64,000 nt of DNA from Climacium dendroides (GCA_950106755.1 OX467086.1:14030001-14094000), one strand, 5' to 3'; positions 31,964-44,414 are shown, numbered from the stretch's first letter. Numbers and translations: made by a program. Notes: generated from the sequence alone by a model not told the origin.

Positions 31964-34900
31964 TGTCGTACGCGTAGTTAGCCGTAAGTATCCTTACAAC
32001 GACAAATGGTTGCAAGATGACACGAATTATTGTTCCAGGGAACTCTAGTATGATATCGATTGAATTAGAAGTATCCGAATTGTGACTATTCACTTAATCT
32101 CCCTTATTTCACTTACCCTATCTCGTTACGGAAACGTAGTTCATTCCGGATTCCATTCCGGATCCGGACACATCCGGATCTGAGTTCCGTCTCCCTTCCG
32201 TCACTAGTTTTTGTTGCCTCTGTTTTACCCTCAGAGGGTCCGCCCTTGATCTAGAAAGGGGTGGGGACTCACCACTTGTACATTTATCCTCTCTGTACTC
32301 TAAATCTACTAAACAACACACCCAAGACAACACAGTTGTAGGAGGAGGGAGGAGTATTCTCTCACAGTTTCCGGATTGGCCGATCCGGAATCAGGTCACA
32401 CAGAGCATTTTTCACACCTCTCTTACTACAACGACGGATCAGAACTTATAGACCCAAAAGAATAGAATCTCAAGGAGAAGACAGTTTACCAAGGGGGAGG
32501 TTGGCAGACTTTCCAAAGTAGCGGAAGATCCTTTCCTTTGGCAGTTGCTTAATTCCGTACAGAACCCTCCTAGTTCCGGACTCGCACGGACCTCTACCCT
32601 CTATTCCGGATTGCCGTTCCAGCAGTCTAAAAGCACGTTGCACTTACACTCCCTTACTTAGCTTTGCATTCCTTCTCACTAGCTCCACCCCCAAATGATC
32701 CGTAGCTCAAGATCCGGATTCCTTCTTTCCCTCCCTTCTCTCTCTCCAGTACCAGATCATACACCCATGTATACACTCAGCCCAAAAGACCCTGTCTAAG
32801 CAAAAGTGCAGCTAAAGGTATCCTGGCTGACTTAGATTGAGAAAAGAAAATTGTAATACATACGTGAAAGCACAAAAATCCAATGGAGTAGGATGGAATG
32901 GAATGGCAGACAACTAACTTGCCTGCCCTTAAAATACTAACACAAAAACCCAAAGTCAACTCCTAAAAGCCTGAAAAGGAAACCCGGAAATCCAGGCCAC
33001 TAATCCCTGAACCTCCCAAGATATCCGGAAAGATTGTTTAACAGCCGTCCGAGATAACCGGAGTTCCTTACTATCCGCCTAAAATTTCGGAAACCGGGTC
33101 CAAGCTCGGAACCCCATTCCGGATCCTATACTTTTTCTCCTACCAACCCTAATGTCTTGGCTTCCGTCCTTTCTTTGAATGACTCCCCGCTTGGCTGATA
33201 GGCGCCCCCCTCGTGTTCTTGGCTGGCGTAGTTTTTGTTGTGGCCCGAGTCTGGATATGGCGTGTCGCTGGAGACGGATCGCTGTCGCCTTCGGTTCCGA
33301 AAGTGGAGTGAGCGCTCTCCTCCTCAGAATCATCGATGACTTGAATTTCCTTCTCCTTCTCCGGCGTTGTATCCTCCAATGTTGCAGGTTCTGTTCTGTT
33401 CTTCGGCGTGGTCTCTTGCATATGCACAAATCCTTTCAGATTAGTCCGAGCCGGATTGGTCATCCCACCGATCCGGTTGATGAGATCTCCCCTGACTTGT
33501 TGTCCCGGAACCTTGAATGATCCAGCCATCAAATTCGGCATTGTTTGGGACTTGGGAACTTCCAGAGTTGAGAACTTAGATGGCACCGGAACCGTTTTCG
33601 CGCTAGACTCCAGTTCCGGTTCCGAGGCTGGCCTCAAATTCAACTCCGTCATCCGTATCTTACTGGCGGAAGGCTCGGCTGGTGTGAGTATCCCCCTCAG
33701 GCCCTCCATCCTGGTTGCTTGATCCGCCACTGGTTTCCCTGGGGTACCTGCGACAAAAGGAAGTTCCGGGAAGGTGGAGAAATCCATCGCATGGTTTGGG
33801 TCGATGGCTGCCAACAACTTCTGGATCTCCTTGAAAACTCGCTCTATTCTTGCGGTGAAGTCTACGAGAATAGTAACTACCTTGGTTTCGGTAATGTAGC
33901 CTTCTGATATCATCTTTGAGTCGAACAAGGCAGCTTTCGTGATGATGTCGGCTTTGACGTTGACTGCCCCGGTTAGATTCTTGACCAACGCGAGAGCCTC
34001 CTTCTCTTTCTCCTTCGCAGCTACCATTTCTCCTTCCGCCCAATTTATCCGGGTTTGGAGTAGATTCCGTTCCGCCTCCAACTCCTGGATCCGCTCATCC
34101 CTCTTCTTCAGATCCTCCGGCTTGGGCAATCGCTTAACAACTTCCACGATCTGATCCGGATCCACCTTCAATACTTCCGCGGTATCTATCACCAAATCTG
34201 ACAACCCGTCGTGAAGTACCTTGGCTTCACGTATCCACTCGAGCCCCGCATTGAAAAATGCGGATTCTGTTTCCATCTCAGGTCCCTTGCTGGACTCCCC
34301 CCTCTCCATTATTGGTGGCTTGATTCTCGACCCCGGATCGGTTGACTTCCTCTTCTTGGTCCTCGGATCGGTCAGACGTTCCTCGGGAAGTTCTTTCGGT
34401 TCAGACTCGACCGGATCTTCCGCTTCCTCCCCGGAAAGTCCGTATGATAGGAGTGTCTTTCCAGTGTCATACTGAATTATTTCCGCCGCACTCAGAAGTT
34501 CCTGTTGATGGTACAGATGAAACAAATACGTGCTAACTGGACTTGCCTTTGCTCGAGTCACGTGATCTGCTAATTTAGCCACTACCCCGACTATGACCCT
34601 ACCCCAGTGCACTACCCGGTCCTCCATAGCCCCAAAGATAGTATTGGCCACCGTAATGGTAACCCGCGTTGGCTTTTCCGGATATAAGATCGGAATCAGA
34701 AATTCTAGTATCCGCCTATGCCTCTCATCCTTACATTCGCTGATAGCAAATCCGTCCTTAGGGTTTGCAGACCCGGTGAACTTCCCGGCTACAAAGCAGT
34801 CCGTCCTCGATGCTAAACCGTTCCCACTCTTCCGGAACTGATAGACGTCCGCCCAGATGTCCTCGGTCCACGTGACTGGCCGCCCCCTCAAAGTGAGCTC

Positions 34901-35528
34901 GTACTGATTCGGAACACCGTGGAGTAGTTCTTGAATTATCTCCTCACTCTTGAGATTCCACGGTCGGTGTAGTAAACCGACACATCCTAACCTAGTCAAG
35001 TCCTCCTCTAACTGTTTGTGTAGTTTCGGGTTATCCAGAATGGCCGGAGAGATAACCCGGGCAGATACCGCTATCTTCTGTACTGGTCCGGATGCCATAA
35101 GATCTAAGTGAGAACAAAGGGAAAGTAGTTCTACCTCAGTTGCTAACTCACCACTCTTTCTCTCAACTACTCACACAAACAATCTCGGGTACACAGAACA
35201 GAAAAGTGAAGAGGAAACCCTAGAAAGACGGCTTAAGTACTAAACTGTCTCTCTATGGTCTTAAGTACAACGGCTACAGGTCCGTTGTATCAACGGTATC
35301 CTACTTCCGTAGCTACGAAACCTATACGATAGGTTCCTGTATTCCGGATGAGTCCGGATTCCGGATCCGGATAAGTTCCGGTTTAGGGTTGTGCCGAAAC
35401 GCTTATTCTCTAATTCAAACTATCTGGTCCAAAAATCATACTCTAACTATAATTTTTTTTCATTTTTTTCTATTTTTCACACCTATTTCTTGCATTATTG
35501 ATCCGTTTCCGGATTCCGGATTCCCACA
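31964..35528 (-). mobile_element. Family L LTR-like element, copy 3 (TSD ACATG), apparently young
   Basis: The element reads TGTCGTACGC at its low-coordinate end and CCCACA at its high end, with perfect duplication ACATG at 31959-31963 and 35529-35533. On the minus strand it therefore runs TGTGGG...ACGACA, again TG...CA and again ending CGACA. It contains the only intact ORF of the family (33149-35098). The non-coding part (31964-33148) shares hairpin motifs with copies 1 and 2 but is clearly a different subfamily. No paired LTRs are visible. It inserted exactly at the stop codon of the MULE transposase gene. Confidence 0.87.
33149..35098 (-). CDS. Intact family L ORF, 649 residues, function unknown
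   Basis: The frame opens MASGPVQKIAVSARVISPAI. Residues about 25-215 form the conserved domain shared by all three copies (LTRLGCVGLLHRPW, YELTLRGRPVTWTEDIWADVY, NPKDGF, RRILEFLIPILYPEKPTRVT, NTIFGA, YLFHLYHQQELL). Residues about 270-440 are helical with heptads (RIQELEAERNLLQTRINWAE). The C-terminus is Ser/Pro/Thr-rich and basic (HSKKGRKPRH). There is no RT, RNase H, integrase, protease or zinc knuckle. A domain followed by a coiled coil and a basic tail would suit a structural nucleic-acid-binding protein, but that is a guess. Retention of 649 codons, with synonymous-looking divergence from copy 2, suggests selection on the family. There is no clear TATA box upstream in this copy. Confidence 0.7.
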   Translation of the reverse strand: MASGPVQKIAVSARVISPAILDNPKLHKQLEEDLTRLGCVGLLHRPWNLKSEEIIQELLHGVPNQYELTLRGRPVTWTEDIWADVYQFRKSGNGLASRTDCFVAGKFTGSANPKDGFAISECKDERHRRILEFLIPILYPEKPTRVTITVANTIFGAMEDRVVHWGRVIVGVVAKLADHVTRAKASPVSTYLFHLYHQQELLSAAEIIQYDTGKTLLSYGLSGEEAEDPVESEPKELPEERLTDPRTKKRKSTDPGSRIKPPIMERGESSKGPEMETESAFFNAGLEWIREAKVLHDGLSDLVIDTAEVLKVDPDQIVEVVKRLPKPEDLKKRDERIQELEAERNLLQTRINWAEGEMVAAKEKEKEALALVKNLTGAVNVKADIITKAALFDSKMISEGYITETKVVTILVDFTARIERVFKEIQKLLAAIDPNHAMDFSTFPELPFVAGTPGKPVADQATRMEGLRGILTPAEPSASKIRMTELNLRPASEPELESSAKTVPVPSKFSTLEVPKSQTMPNLMAGSFKVPGQQVRGDLINRIGGMTNPARTNLKGFVHMQETTPKNRTEPATLEDTTPEKEKEIQVIDDSEEESAHSTFGTEGDSDPSPATRHIQTRATTKTTPAKNTRGAPISQAGSHSKKGRKPRH

Positions 35529-35533
35529 ACATG

Positions 35534-37941
35534 TTTAGAAGTCCAAGAAACCCTAGGTGATTGGTATTAATGATTGAAGGACTATACACTAAAGTGAGAT
35601 GTATAGCTTTAGAAGTACCAATTTGTATGTTTGATACTGTAATTTCTTGAAGTATTCAATACAACCTATTTTCAATCTCGACTTACTTTTTCTTGTAGGT
35701 CATTTGTTTGCCTTTCGCAACATGCACTTCTATTACTCTAACCAGTAATTGCAACTCAAAATTGTATACAAATTGTATATAACCACGGTAATAGGTCCAC
35801 GGCAAAAGGTCCACGGTAATAGAGTACGAATATCCTGAAAATAGAATTTATTTGAATCCCTTTCTTGAAAATTCTATTTTTATAAATATTATTGAATTTT
35901 TTACAATTCCAGAACTCCACGCTCACATACTTCATGCTCAACGCTCGTAGGCTCACGCTCACATGCTCACAATCTAGCACCGTTGTGAATGCCATTCTGT
36001 AAGACCGTGGCAAAAAATGCCATACATCTAGAAGACACTGAATCTTGATAAACATTCACTTAGATGAAATGGATATCCAATTTAAAGTAACGAAAGATTA
36101 TCCTCAAGCCAAAGGTAATGAATATCATAAATATGTACAAAAAAATCAAATGAACTACCAAGTAGTTTGTAGAATAAAACTATTGTTGATATCCTCAAGT
36201 CAAATATACTCAATAGTAGAGCAATTTTATCTTCGGCTCAAAGATAATCACAACCAAAACTTGTAGCCTTACCTTTGTGGGAATTATAAACTTTGACCCC
36301 GTGTAGATGCCGATCAAGTTCTTTCTTTTGACAACAAAGCTCTGAAAAATGTCAATATAGAATTCCATCCTCAACTTGCTTTGATGGACCCTATTATTGG
36401 CCTCGTTGTTCTTCTGAAACTCCATGTAATAGAGAGTATTAAATGTGGAATATACCTTCTTCATGACATTCTAGTGTGGTGGCTCCCCGTCATCTCCTTT
36501 TTTTCATCATAAAGAAGAGCTTTACAAGGGATGTGATTGCTCAATTGGTTGATCTATCCAACCTCTCAGCCTTGTTTGACATGTATGTGGATACTTTGAC
36601 CTTGAACTACTTTAAATGCAAAGTCGCGAATTTCTTGGTAGTGTCCAAGTTGTATAGATTCTCAATGATCCATAACCAAACATCCGGAGTAGTCATCACT
36701 GGTCTTAGGTGATTCGCCAAATAATTGAGAAGTGCCAGACATGGCGAGCTTTCACTGGATCCTACTTTTGGATTTGGGAGAATTCGAAAATCTATGACTG
36801 CGAGGCGAAGTTCCCTAACCGTGTAGGGATGTGGATGGATGGAAGCAAACGCCTATGGATAGCATTAATGCCTACGGATGTACACATTACCCTCCATCAT
36901 CTCCACTCGGTTCTTCATCTTCAAGAATTTCTTGAACATGGGATAGATTGTATGGAGTTTTGAGTTCTATTGCTCTTTTTTTCTTTGCCTTGTTCGTGAG
37001 ACGCTTGACAAAGAATTGGTTTGGGTGGCAAAGAAGAAGAAATCCCATGACGCACATGTAAAAAAATGGTTGCATTTCCATTTCCTCCACACTATGTTAA
37101 TAACGTTGTTGTTATTGTCCTTAAAGTTTAAGAACGCATTGAGGGCCATGAACTCCTTGATGATGACCTTTTTACACTTCTTGCACTCCACCCAGTGCTC
37201 GGCCTTATAGTTGTCCTTGCACAAGATCTTCACCTCGTGCATTGAAACTTTCAAATAGTCTCTAGTGCACCCTTTGATTTTCCCAAGTAGATGGAAGATA
37301 AATTCCTTCAGATTTTTGTCTGTAAAATGTCCCGTGTACTTGAAGAACTCCCTCTTTAGTAAGAAGTTCCTTGGGTTGAAGGTCTTTCCAAGCTTGTACA
37401 CTTCATGCATAACAAGATCAATCAATAATCTGTCCATATACCTTATCAAGAACTCTTCCTACAATTGATATGTTTCATCTGGCAACGTCATGAGTTTTAT
37501 TTCACTCTTGACGTCCAATGTGATCTTCACCTAAACGTCCTTCTTGTCTGGATTGATACTTTGATATCGGTGTCGTGTTGTCAATTTGTATATATTATAA
37601 ATTTGCACTGATATACTATTATGATAAGATGCTATAATTTGAGAAGAAAAAGCTTATTGATGACGTTTTCAAATGGTTTCAAGATGACGCTTATAACGAA
37701 CATAAATGATATAAATAGTTCAACTTTGGATTAGCTTCATCAATTTAAGTTAATCTTCTTGAATCTAAAGAATTTGTGTTCAGTTGTGAAATTCAATTCT
37801 TTGATGTCAAACTAGACGGATTTTATGGAGTTGCAAGATCTCAAGTCTCAACCAGAAGTAGATCTGGAGATTTTCTTGTCTCAATTGCTGGATTAGTTAG
37901 TTCAATTGATATTAGCGATACCGCAGTAAGTTCATTTACGA
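35534..37941 (-). pseudogene. Decayed region with an unrecognised minus-strand ORF (36967-37449)
   Basis: The longest frame, 36967-37449 (160 codons), contains an ECKKCKK cysteine pair and a later CNHFFTC, which could be a degenerate zinc-binding pattern. No family is recognised. One AAGATAAT-type palindrome lies at 36227-36248, linking this region to those at 6.1-6.3 and 45.9-48.2 kb. The remaining sequence has only short shadow frames. Confidence 0.3.
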
Positions 37942-37946
37942 GAAGG

Positions 37947-38386
37947 TGTAATGGACGAGCAAGATGCAAGGCAAGAAAAGACAAGACAAGATGAGTTTCA
38001 GGTAGGAGGACTTGATATTAGAGTCAAGAGGTACAAGGCTAAAACCAGATTCAAGAACTAAGATTGAAGAATTGCATTGTTGAGACTGAGGACTACCTTA
38101 GCCTCGACTTCTATATATACCATCAATTAAGCGGTTATTCTAAAACTCTATGGAAGACTCTGGAGGTTTACGGAAGCTTCCAGGGCAATATACAATCTTC
38201 TAAAACACTATGAAAGCTATCGGAACACTATGGAGGCTCCCGGAATACTATAGAAGCTTCCGAAATACAATGGAAGCTTCTGGAAGATTTTAGAAGACTA
38301 TGGAAGCTTCTGGAAGACTTTGGAAGTTTCTAGAAGGTGCTAGAAGACTATGGAAAAGCCTAGAAGGTCCTAAAGTGTCTGTGACA
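37947..38386 (-). repeat. 3' LTR of the chromovirus
   Basis: This copy matches 43939-44409 along its length but has fewer intact 20-bp internal units. It begins TGTAATGGACGAGC and ends GTGTCTGTGACA on the plus strand. A string of TATATATA type lies near 38110-38118. Confidence 0.9.
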
Positions 38387-39069
38387 TCACTTCCTTTTCT
38401 AGCGACGAGTTCCAAAAGGAACTCATGTGGTGCATGCTTCATATCTGCGAGAAATTAAAATATGAATAAGAGTATCTATAACATAAGTTACTCTTTGCTT
38501 TGGTGGTAGAAGATGTATTGGTCCTTGGAGCCAATGATTGTAACCACAGTTTTTTTCCATAAGACGAACTCCAGAGCGATAGTACTCAATGTTCAAACCT
38601 TCAAAACATTCCTGGAATATTACTTCTGAACCGTTGGGTTCAAGACTTCCAATTTGCAATAATATTATCAAGGCTTGAGCATCAGGTTGAAGATTGCCAT
38701 GCTAAAATTGATCTATACGAGGTCGCTTTCGTTGTACCAAAGATCCACTTTCGTCTTCAAATTGTGGTATTGCAACATCTAGAGGTTGTAACGACTAGTC
38801 CAAAAATTGTAACATAGAAAGCTCAATCTCTAGCTCAAACTCAAGCTCATGATCACATTCTAGATCTAACAAGTCTTTGAAAACTCTCCAATTAAACATA
38901 TTGGATCTTCTATTGAGGCTTAATAAAAGACTATTAACTTTCCTTGAAACTAAAATGAAGATTGTGCTATTATATGAACTTTCCCCTTTATATATCAGAT
39001 TTTAGTGGGGAGGCTTCTTCAAGACGTTACTATTTTTAAATGGACCGCGGTTTATCATGATATAATTGG

Positions 39070-42000
39070 TGAAATTCATGTACCTTTTGCGGCGCATTAG
39101 TCAAATTTGTTGTTGATTCCCATGTGCGTTCATTGATATCATATCCGTGCTAGTGTACCAAATATTTCACGTTGCCATGTCTGCAACGTGAATCAAGTAC
39201 TTTTTCCACCTCATATTCTTCATGATTATTTATTTCAATCAAAGACGATGGTGGTTGACTTCTTCCCAAAAGATTTGATTCTTTATTCAGTTTTAGAAGA
39301 GAAACATGAAATACTAGATGTACCTTCATCGATGTTGGAAGTTCCAACCAAAAGGCAATAGCGTTGATTTGTTTTAGAATAGAAAATGGTCCCAAGCGTC
39401 AGTAATCTAATTTGTCACATGGTCTAGTAGTTTTGATATTGCGTCGGAGTAGCCAAACCTTTTCACCAACTTTTAATGGAGGTGATTTTTTATGCAATAT
39501 GTCTGCATATGTTTTGTAATGAGCTTGAGCTTCTTGTAGATGGAATTTCATTGTTTTTTGGAGCTTAAATAACCTTAATGCCAAATCTTTTGCTGCCGGA
39601 TTGTCTATCTCAGAAATATTAAGCAAATCGAATTTTGGATGATACCCATAGTTGGCGTAAAACAATGTTTGACATGTAAAAGTGTGAATAGTATTGTTGT
39701 ATGCAAACTCTGCCAAACTCAAATGTGAAGTCCAATTGTCTTATTGATAGTTGATGGTGCAACGGATATATAGTGTTCCAACACTTGATTCACACATTCC
39801 GTTTGTCCATCCATTTGAGGGTAAAAGGCAAAAGAAAGTTTGATGTCCACCTTTAAAATTTCAAAAAGGGATTTTCAATATTTTGGAAACAAATTGTGAT
39901 CCCTGATTTGATATAATATCATCTGGTAATCCATGATATCAATTAATAGTCTCAAAAAAGAGCCTTGTCATTTCTTCGCTAATAATTGTCTTCTTGCATA
40001 GAGAAAAGTGCACCATTTTTGTAAGTCGATCCATAATCACGCATATGGAGTTATATGATTTTGATGGTGGTAAATCCATGATAAAATCCGTGATAAAATC
40101 CATAGAAATTGAAGACCATGGTTGTTTCGGAATGGGTAATGGCTGAAGAAGTCTATGTAGATGATGTTGTAAATTTTTGGATTGTAAATAAATATCACAA
40201 GATAACACAAAGTTTTTAACAATCTTCCACATTTGAGGCCGCCAAAATCTCATGATACAAGTTCTAACATTTTATTGAACCCAAAATGTTTAGTGGCAAA
40301 AAAGTCATGTTGGGTTTGAAAGACTTGAAGTCGTAAAGGACCTTTTGGAACATATAATCATTCTTCGAAATATAAGAGATTGTTTGTCAACTTGAAAATA
40401 TTGTCATCGTGATGAATCCGACACTTAATGTCAAGAATTAAAGAATCTGAAGTTGATGTCATACAAATTTGATTAAGGAATAAAGAATCAACTGGTACTA
40501 TCATAGTTGTTGCTCAAAGCTGGAATTTCTTAGACTTAAAAAGAATCATTTGTTGTTGGTCGTACGTTGCTTCTTCTTCTTTTGGTGCTAAATACGATCT
40601 CCGAGACAAAGCATCTGATAATCCTTGTTGCTTTCAAGAATGATACGTAATGATAAAGTCAAAACGAGATAATGATATATTTCAACAAGTTTATGATCGA
40701 TTTAAAACCCGAGCAGACATAAAATATTCAAGATTTTTGTGGTCTATGTATACAGTCACCTGATGTGACGCACCTTCAAGTAAGTGACGCCATTCCTGAA
40801 AAGAATTCACAATTGCAAAAAATTCTTTGTCGTGAATCTCATAATTAATCTCAACTGCTGAAAACTTTCTTGAGTAGAATACAACTGGGTGGAGTTTCTC
40901 TTCTGCTCCCTTTTGTAAAAGAATTGCTCCCAGTGCAAAGTCTAAAGCATCTGTTTTCATATAAAATGGATTAAAAAAAGTCTGGATGGATCAAAATTGG
41001 GATTGTTGTAAAAGCTAATTTCAAATGTTGAAAAGTCTTCTCTATTTCTGGCCCCCAATCTAACTTATCTTTGTAAGTTAACCGCGTTAGCGGAGCTGCT
41101 ACTTGTCTGTAGTTTTTGATAAAGATCCGATAGAAGTTTGCAAATTCAAGAAAGTATTGTACATCACACATTGTTTGAGAAGTTGACCAATCTGTGATGG
41201 CTCGGATCTTCTTTAGATCCATCAATAATTCTTTGTTAGAAATGATGTATCCGAGAAATTCTATTTGTGGTTGATGAAATACACATTTTTTCAATTTGGC
41301 ATATAACCTACATCTCATAGCTTTTGCAATACAAGTTTCACGTGCCTTTCATGTTCTTCAATATTTTGGAATATATATCAAAATGTCGTCAAGATAATAT
41401 ACGACAAATTGGTCTAAAAACTCGCGGAAGTTGTTATTTAGTAAATGTTGAAAGATAGCTGATGCATTTATCAGTCCAAATGGCATAACGTTGTATTCAA
41501 AATGTCTATATCTTGTTTGAAATGTTGTCTTCCACTCATCCCCTTCTTTTATGCCCACTAGATTATACGCTCTACAGAGATTAATCTTTGTATAGATTTT
41601 GGCTTAACCAAGTTGGTCAAGAAGTCCGGATATCAGCGGCAAAGGGTATCGATTTTTTATTGTAATTTTGTTTAAGACGTGGTAGTCAACACACATCCTT
41701 AAAGAACCATCTTTCTTTTTCACAAAAAGTATTGGAGCTCCTGTTGGAGATTTAGAATGGTGAATAAAGTTTTTTGCGAGATTTTCGTCAATATACTCTC
41801 TTAATGTTGAAAGCTCAATCTGTAATAGATTGTATATTGAACCAAATGGTGGTTGAGCTCCGTTCTGAAGATCAATTGCACAATCATATGGTTGATGATC
41901 CGGTAACATGTCGGCATTCTTCTTCTCAAATACATCTTCAAATTCTTGATACTGAGTTGGAATACTTGATGAAAAATCACCATTTTCACATGTCGGAGTT

Positions 42001-43551
42001 GCATAGATAATATACGAGTTACATTTTTTTGCTACTTTTATAAAGGCTCTGGCTTCAATAAGTACAGGCTTAAAAGTTGAAGGTCGTTGAGAAAACTTTG
42101 TTAACAAAGATTCTAGAGAGAATGATAAGTTTCGTGACCTCCAATCTATAACCGGATTATATTTTTCAAGCCCAAAAAGTTCTAAAACCATAGGATTAGA
42201 TGGGGTTTTGATAATATTAAATAAAATTGTAATTTTATGTCCTTCAAATGAAATTTTTAGTGGTTTGGTCTCGTGAGTAACATCTCCTAAAGATAAAGTT
42301 TGACCATCTATAGCTTCTACATGGACATGTTTTGATTTTCTTACTAAAGAAATTTTATAATGTTTTGCAAATTTCTCATCTAAAAAACAAGATGAAGCTT
42401 CGAAATCTAGTAGGGCAATAGGGCATGAATCCGTAGCTTTTTCTTAGGACCTAAATGTAAAGGTATTGCAAAACATTAAAAAGGCTAAAAAAAAAGGTTG
42501 GGACCTGAGTTTGTCTGTAAAAGAGTAGGCTTCAGCCGCACAATCCCTACTATGGCTGAGCATCCTTGTTTTCCAGTACATGTACAGCTCTCGTCTTGAA
42601 ATGAAATTGTTTACATTTGGTTTGGCAATTTGTGGCTTTGTGACCAGGGCCTCCGCAATACAAACATAAGTCTTCATCAAAACGTCGTTTATTTTCTTCT
42701 GCGGTCAATGGTCCGTAGCGTACTACATCAATTTGCATGTCTTCTGGGCCTTGAGAATTTGTCATTTATATTGTCTTTACTATTGATGAACGATTCGTTT
42801 GTGGTGTTGGAACAATTCAAGACCGTCGATTTTGATGCCTTTGAAATAATCGATTGTCACACCTTTCCGCTTGGCTTATTGCTTCGTTCAATGTTTGAGG
42901 ATCCAGAAATGATAATAAAAAATCCTTGACATTGTCTCATAAGCCCCATTGAAATTGGCTTATCACTGTTTCTTCTCCGCAGTTGATGTCGCAAGTAAGT
43001 GGTCAAAATTCCAATACATACATCGAGGCTGAGCGTGATCCTTGTCGTAGTGCATGAATCTTAGTTGTTGCCCAACAATTCTTGTCATGTTCTTCAAACG
43101 CCTCGGTGAAGGCTATTAGAAATGTATCAAAGTTATTCAAAATTAGAGATCTTGTTTCAAATAAGGGTAAAAACTTAGACAAAGTTTATCCATCAAGTAA
43201 GCTTCCAATCAAGCCTACTCGTGATTCATTTGACAAAAATTGTTGGGGGTGAAGATAGATGATGAGTTGAATTTGATTTACAAATCCTCGAAATTTTGAT
43301 TGTGTCCCATCAAATTTGTTGGGAAGACTAAAATGATACTCCTTTGTGGTTGACATACTTGGGTTGTAGTTGCGAGTAGGTAAACTTCTCTCTACAATTG
43401 AAGCAGCTTGCATGGATTGAAACGCCTTATTTGCCTTTGTTTTTGCAGCAAAATCTTCAAGGACATTTGTTCTCATAGACAAAGAATCAATGGCCTTTAA
43501 AATAACATCTAATTTAAATTGTATCATACTTGCGTCTTCACTTCCTGTCAT
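39070..43551 (-). pseudogene. Gag-Pol of the chromovirus, broken into many frames
   Basis: Gag-like start at 43551 (MTGSEDASMIQFKLDVILKA). Zinc knuckle CLYCGGPGHKATNC within 42550-42765. Protease-like segment near 42360-42430, with LLDFEAS where LLDSGAS is expected. RT over 42191-41358 with [26 protein letters not shown] and YLDDILIY. RNase H at 40960-40691 (ALGAILLQKG, YSRKFSAVE, YEIHDKE). Integrase fragments at 40253-39939 and 39722-39399. Chromodomain at about 39230-39070, with EVEKVLDSR followed by HGYDINERTWE; a Trp codon just before HGYD has become TAG. Multiple frameshifts and stops separate the blocks. The chromodomain assigns it to the chromovirus branch, whose integrases target chromatin. 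Confidence 0.9.
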
Positions 43552-43938
43552 CTTGATTCACTTGGTAATAAAACTAAATGTTTGTCTTAACAACACAAGA
43601 ATCAATTTAAAGATGGATAATCCGCAATCTTTAAATGTTTAGAAGTTGTTTTCAAGAAGGGCGGTAGTCCACACACAATCAAGAAAAAACTTTGTCGAGA
43701 AAAAATAATATTAGTTTAGAAGAGCGTAATCCGCAACCTCTAAGTACTCTAGTATTTTTCAAGAAGAAGGGTGCTCCACACTCAATCAAGAAAACCAAGC
43801 TCTAATATTAGTTTTATCCTTGGTTCAGTCAATGTCTAACACGACAAAACTCGAATAAAACAAATACTATGTCCATTTATTGAAAGGTCTGAAAATAAAC
43901 TTTGCAACGCAAAATTTGGAAAAATAGTCTCGACAAAC

Positions 43939-44409
43939 TGTAATGGACAAGCAAAATACAAGGCAAGATAAGACAAAACAAGATAAGACGAGTTTCAAAT
44001 AACAAGACTTGATATTAAAGTCAAGAAGTATAAGGCTAAAACCGGATTCAAGAACTAAGACTGAAGAATTGCATTGTCGAGACTGAGGACTACCTCAGCC
44101 TTGACTTCTATATATACCATCAATCAAATAGTTATTCTAGAACTCTATGGAAGACTCTAGAGGCCTACGGAAGCTTCCGGAACAATATACAATCTTTTAG
44201 AACACTATGGAAGCTTTCGGAACACTATGGAGGCTTCCGGAATACTATGGAGGCTTCCAGAACACTATGGAAGCTTCCGGAACACTATGGAAGCTTCCGG
44301 AACACTATGGAAGCTTCTGAAAGACTCTAGAAGACTATAGAAGCTTTTGGAAGACTTTAGAAGTTTTTAGAAGGTGCTAGAAGACTAAGGTCCTAGAGTA
44401 TCCGTGACA
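43939..44409 (-). repeat. 5' LTR of the chromovirus
   Basis: On the plus strand it begins TGTAATGGACAAGC and ends GTATCCGTGACA. On the minus strand it is the upstream LTR of the gag-pol remnants. It contains an array of six 20-bp units (44201-44320). Confidence 0.9.
44201..44320. repeat. Six 20-bp tandem units inside the 5' LTR
   Basis: Units of the type AACACTATGGAAGCTTCCGG repeat exactly every 20 bp from 44201 to 44320, each containing the palindrome GGAAGCTTCC. The 3' LTR (about 38205-38290) has about four degraded units, which accounts for most of the LTR length difference. Confidence 0.92.
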
Positions 44410-44414
44410 GAAGG

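Larger units (their letters stand above)
37947..44409 (-). mobile_element. Complete Ty3/gypsy chromovirus, degenerate (TSD GAAGG)
   Basis: Two related LTRs (37947-38386 and 43939-44409) bound the element. Both run TGTAATGG...GTGACA on the plus strand, and GAAGG is duplicated at 37942-37946 and 44410-44414. Coding remnants are on the minus strand in the order gag, zinc knuckle, protease, RT, RNase H, integrase, chromodomain, the order of Ty3/gypsy chromoviruses. The purine tract AGAAAAGGAAG lies just inside the 3' LTR (about 38391-38401). A degraded match to a tRNA-Met-type primer site may lie near 43790-43812 but is not adjacent to the LTR. The LTRs differ visibly in sequence and in length (440 against 471 bp), so the insertion is old. 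Confidence 0.93.
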
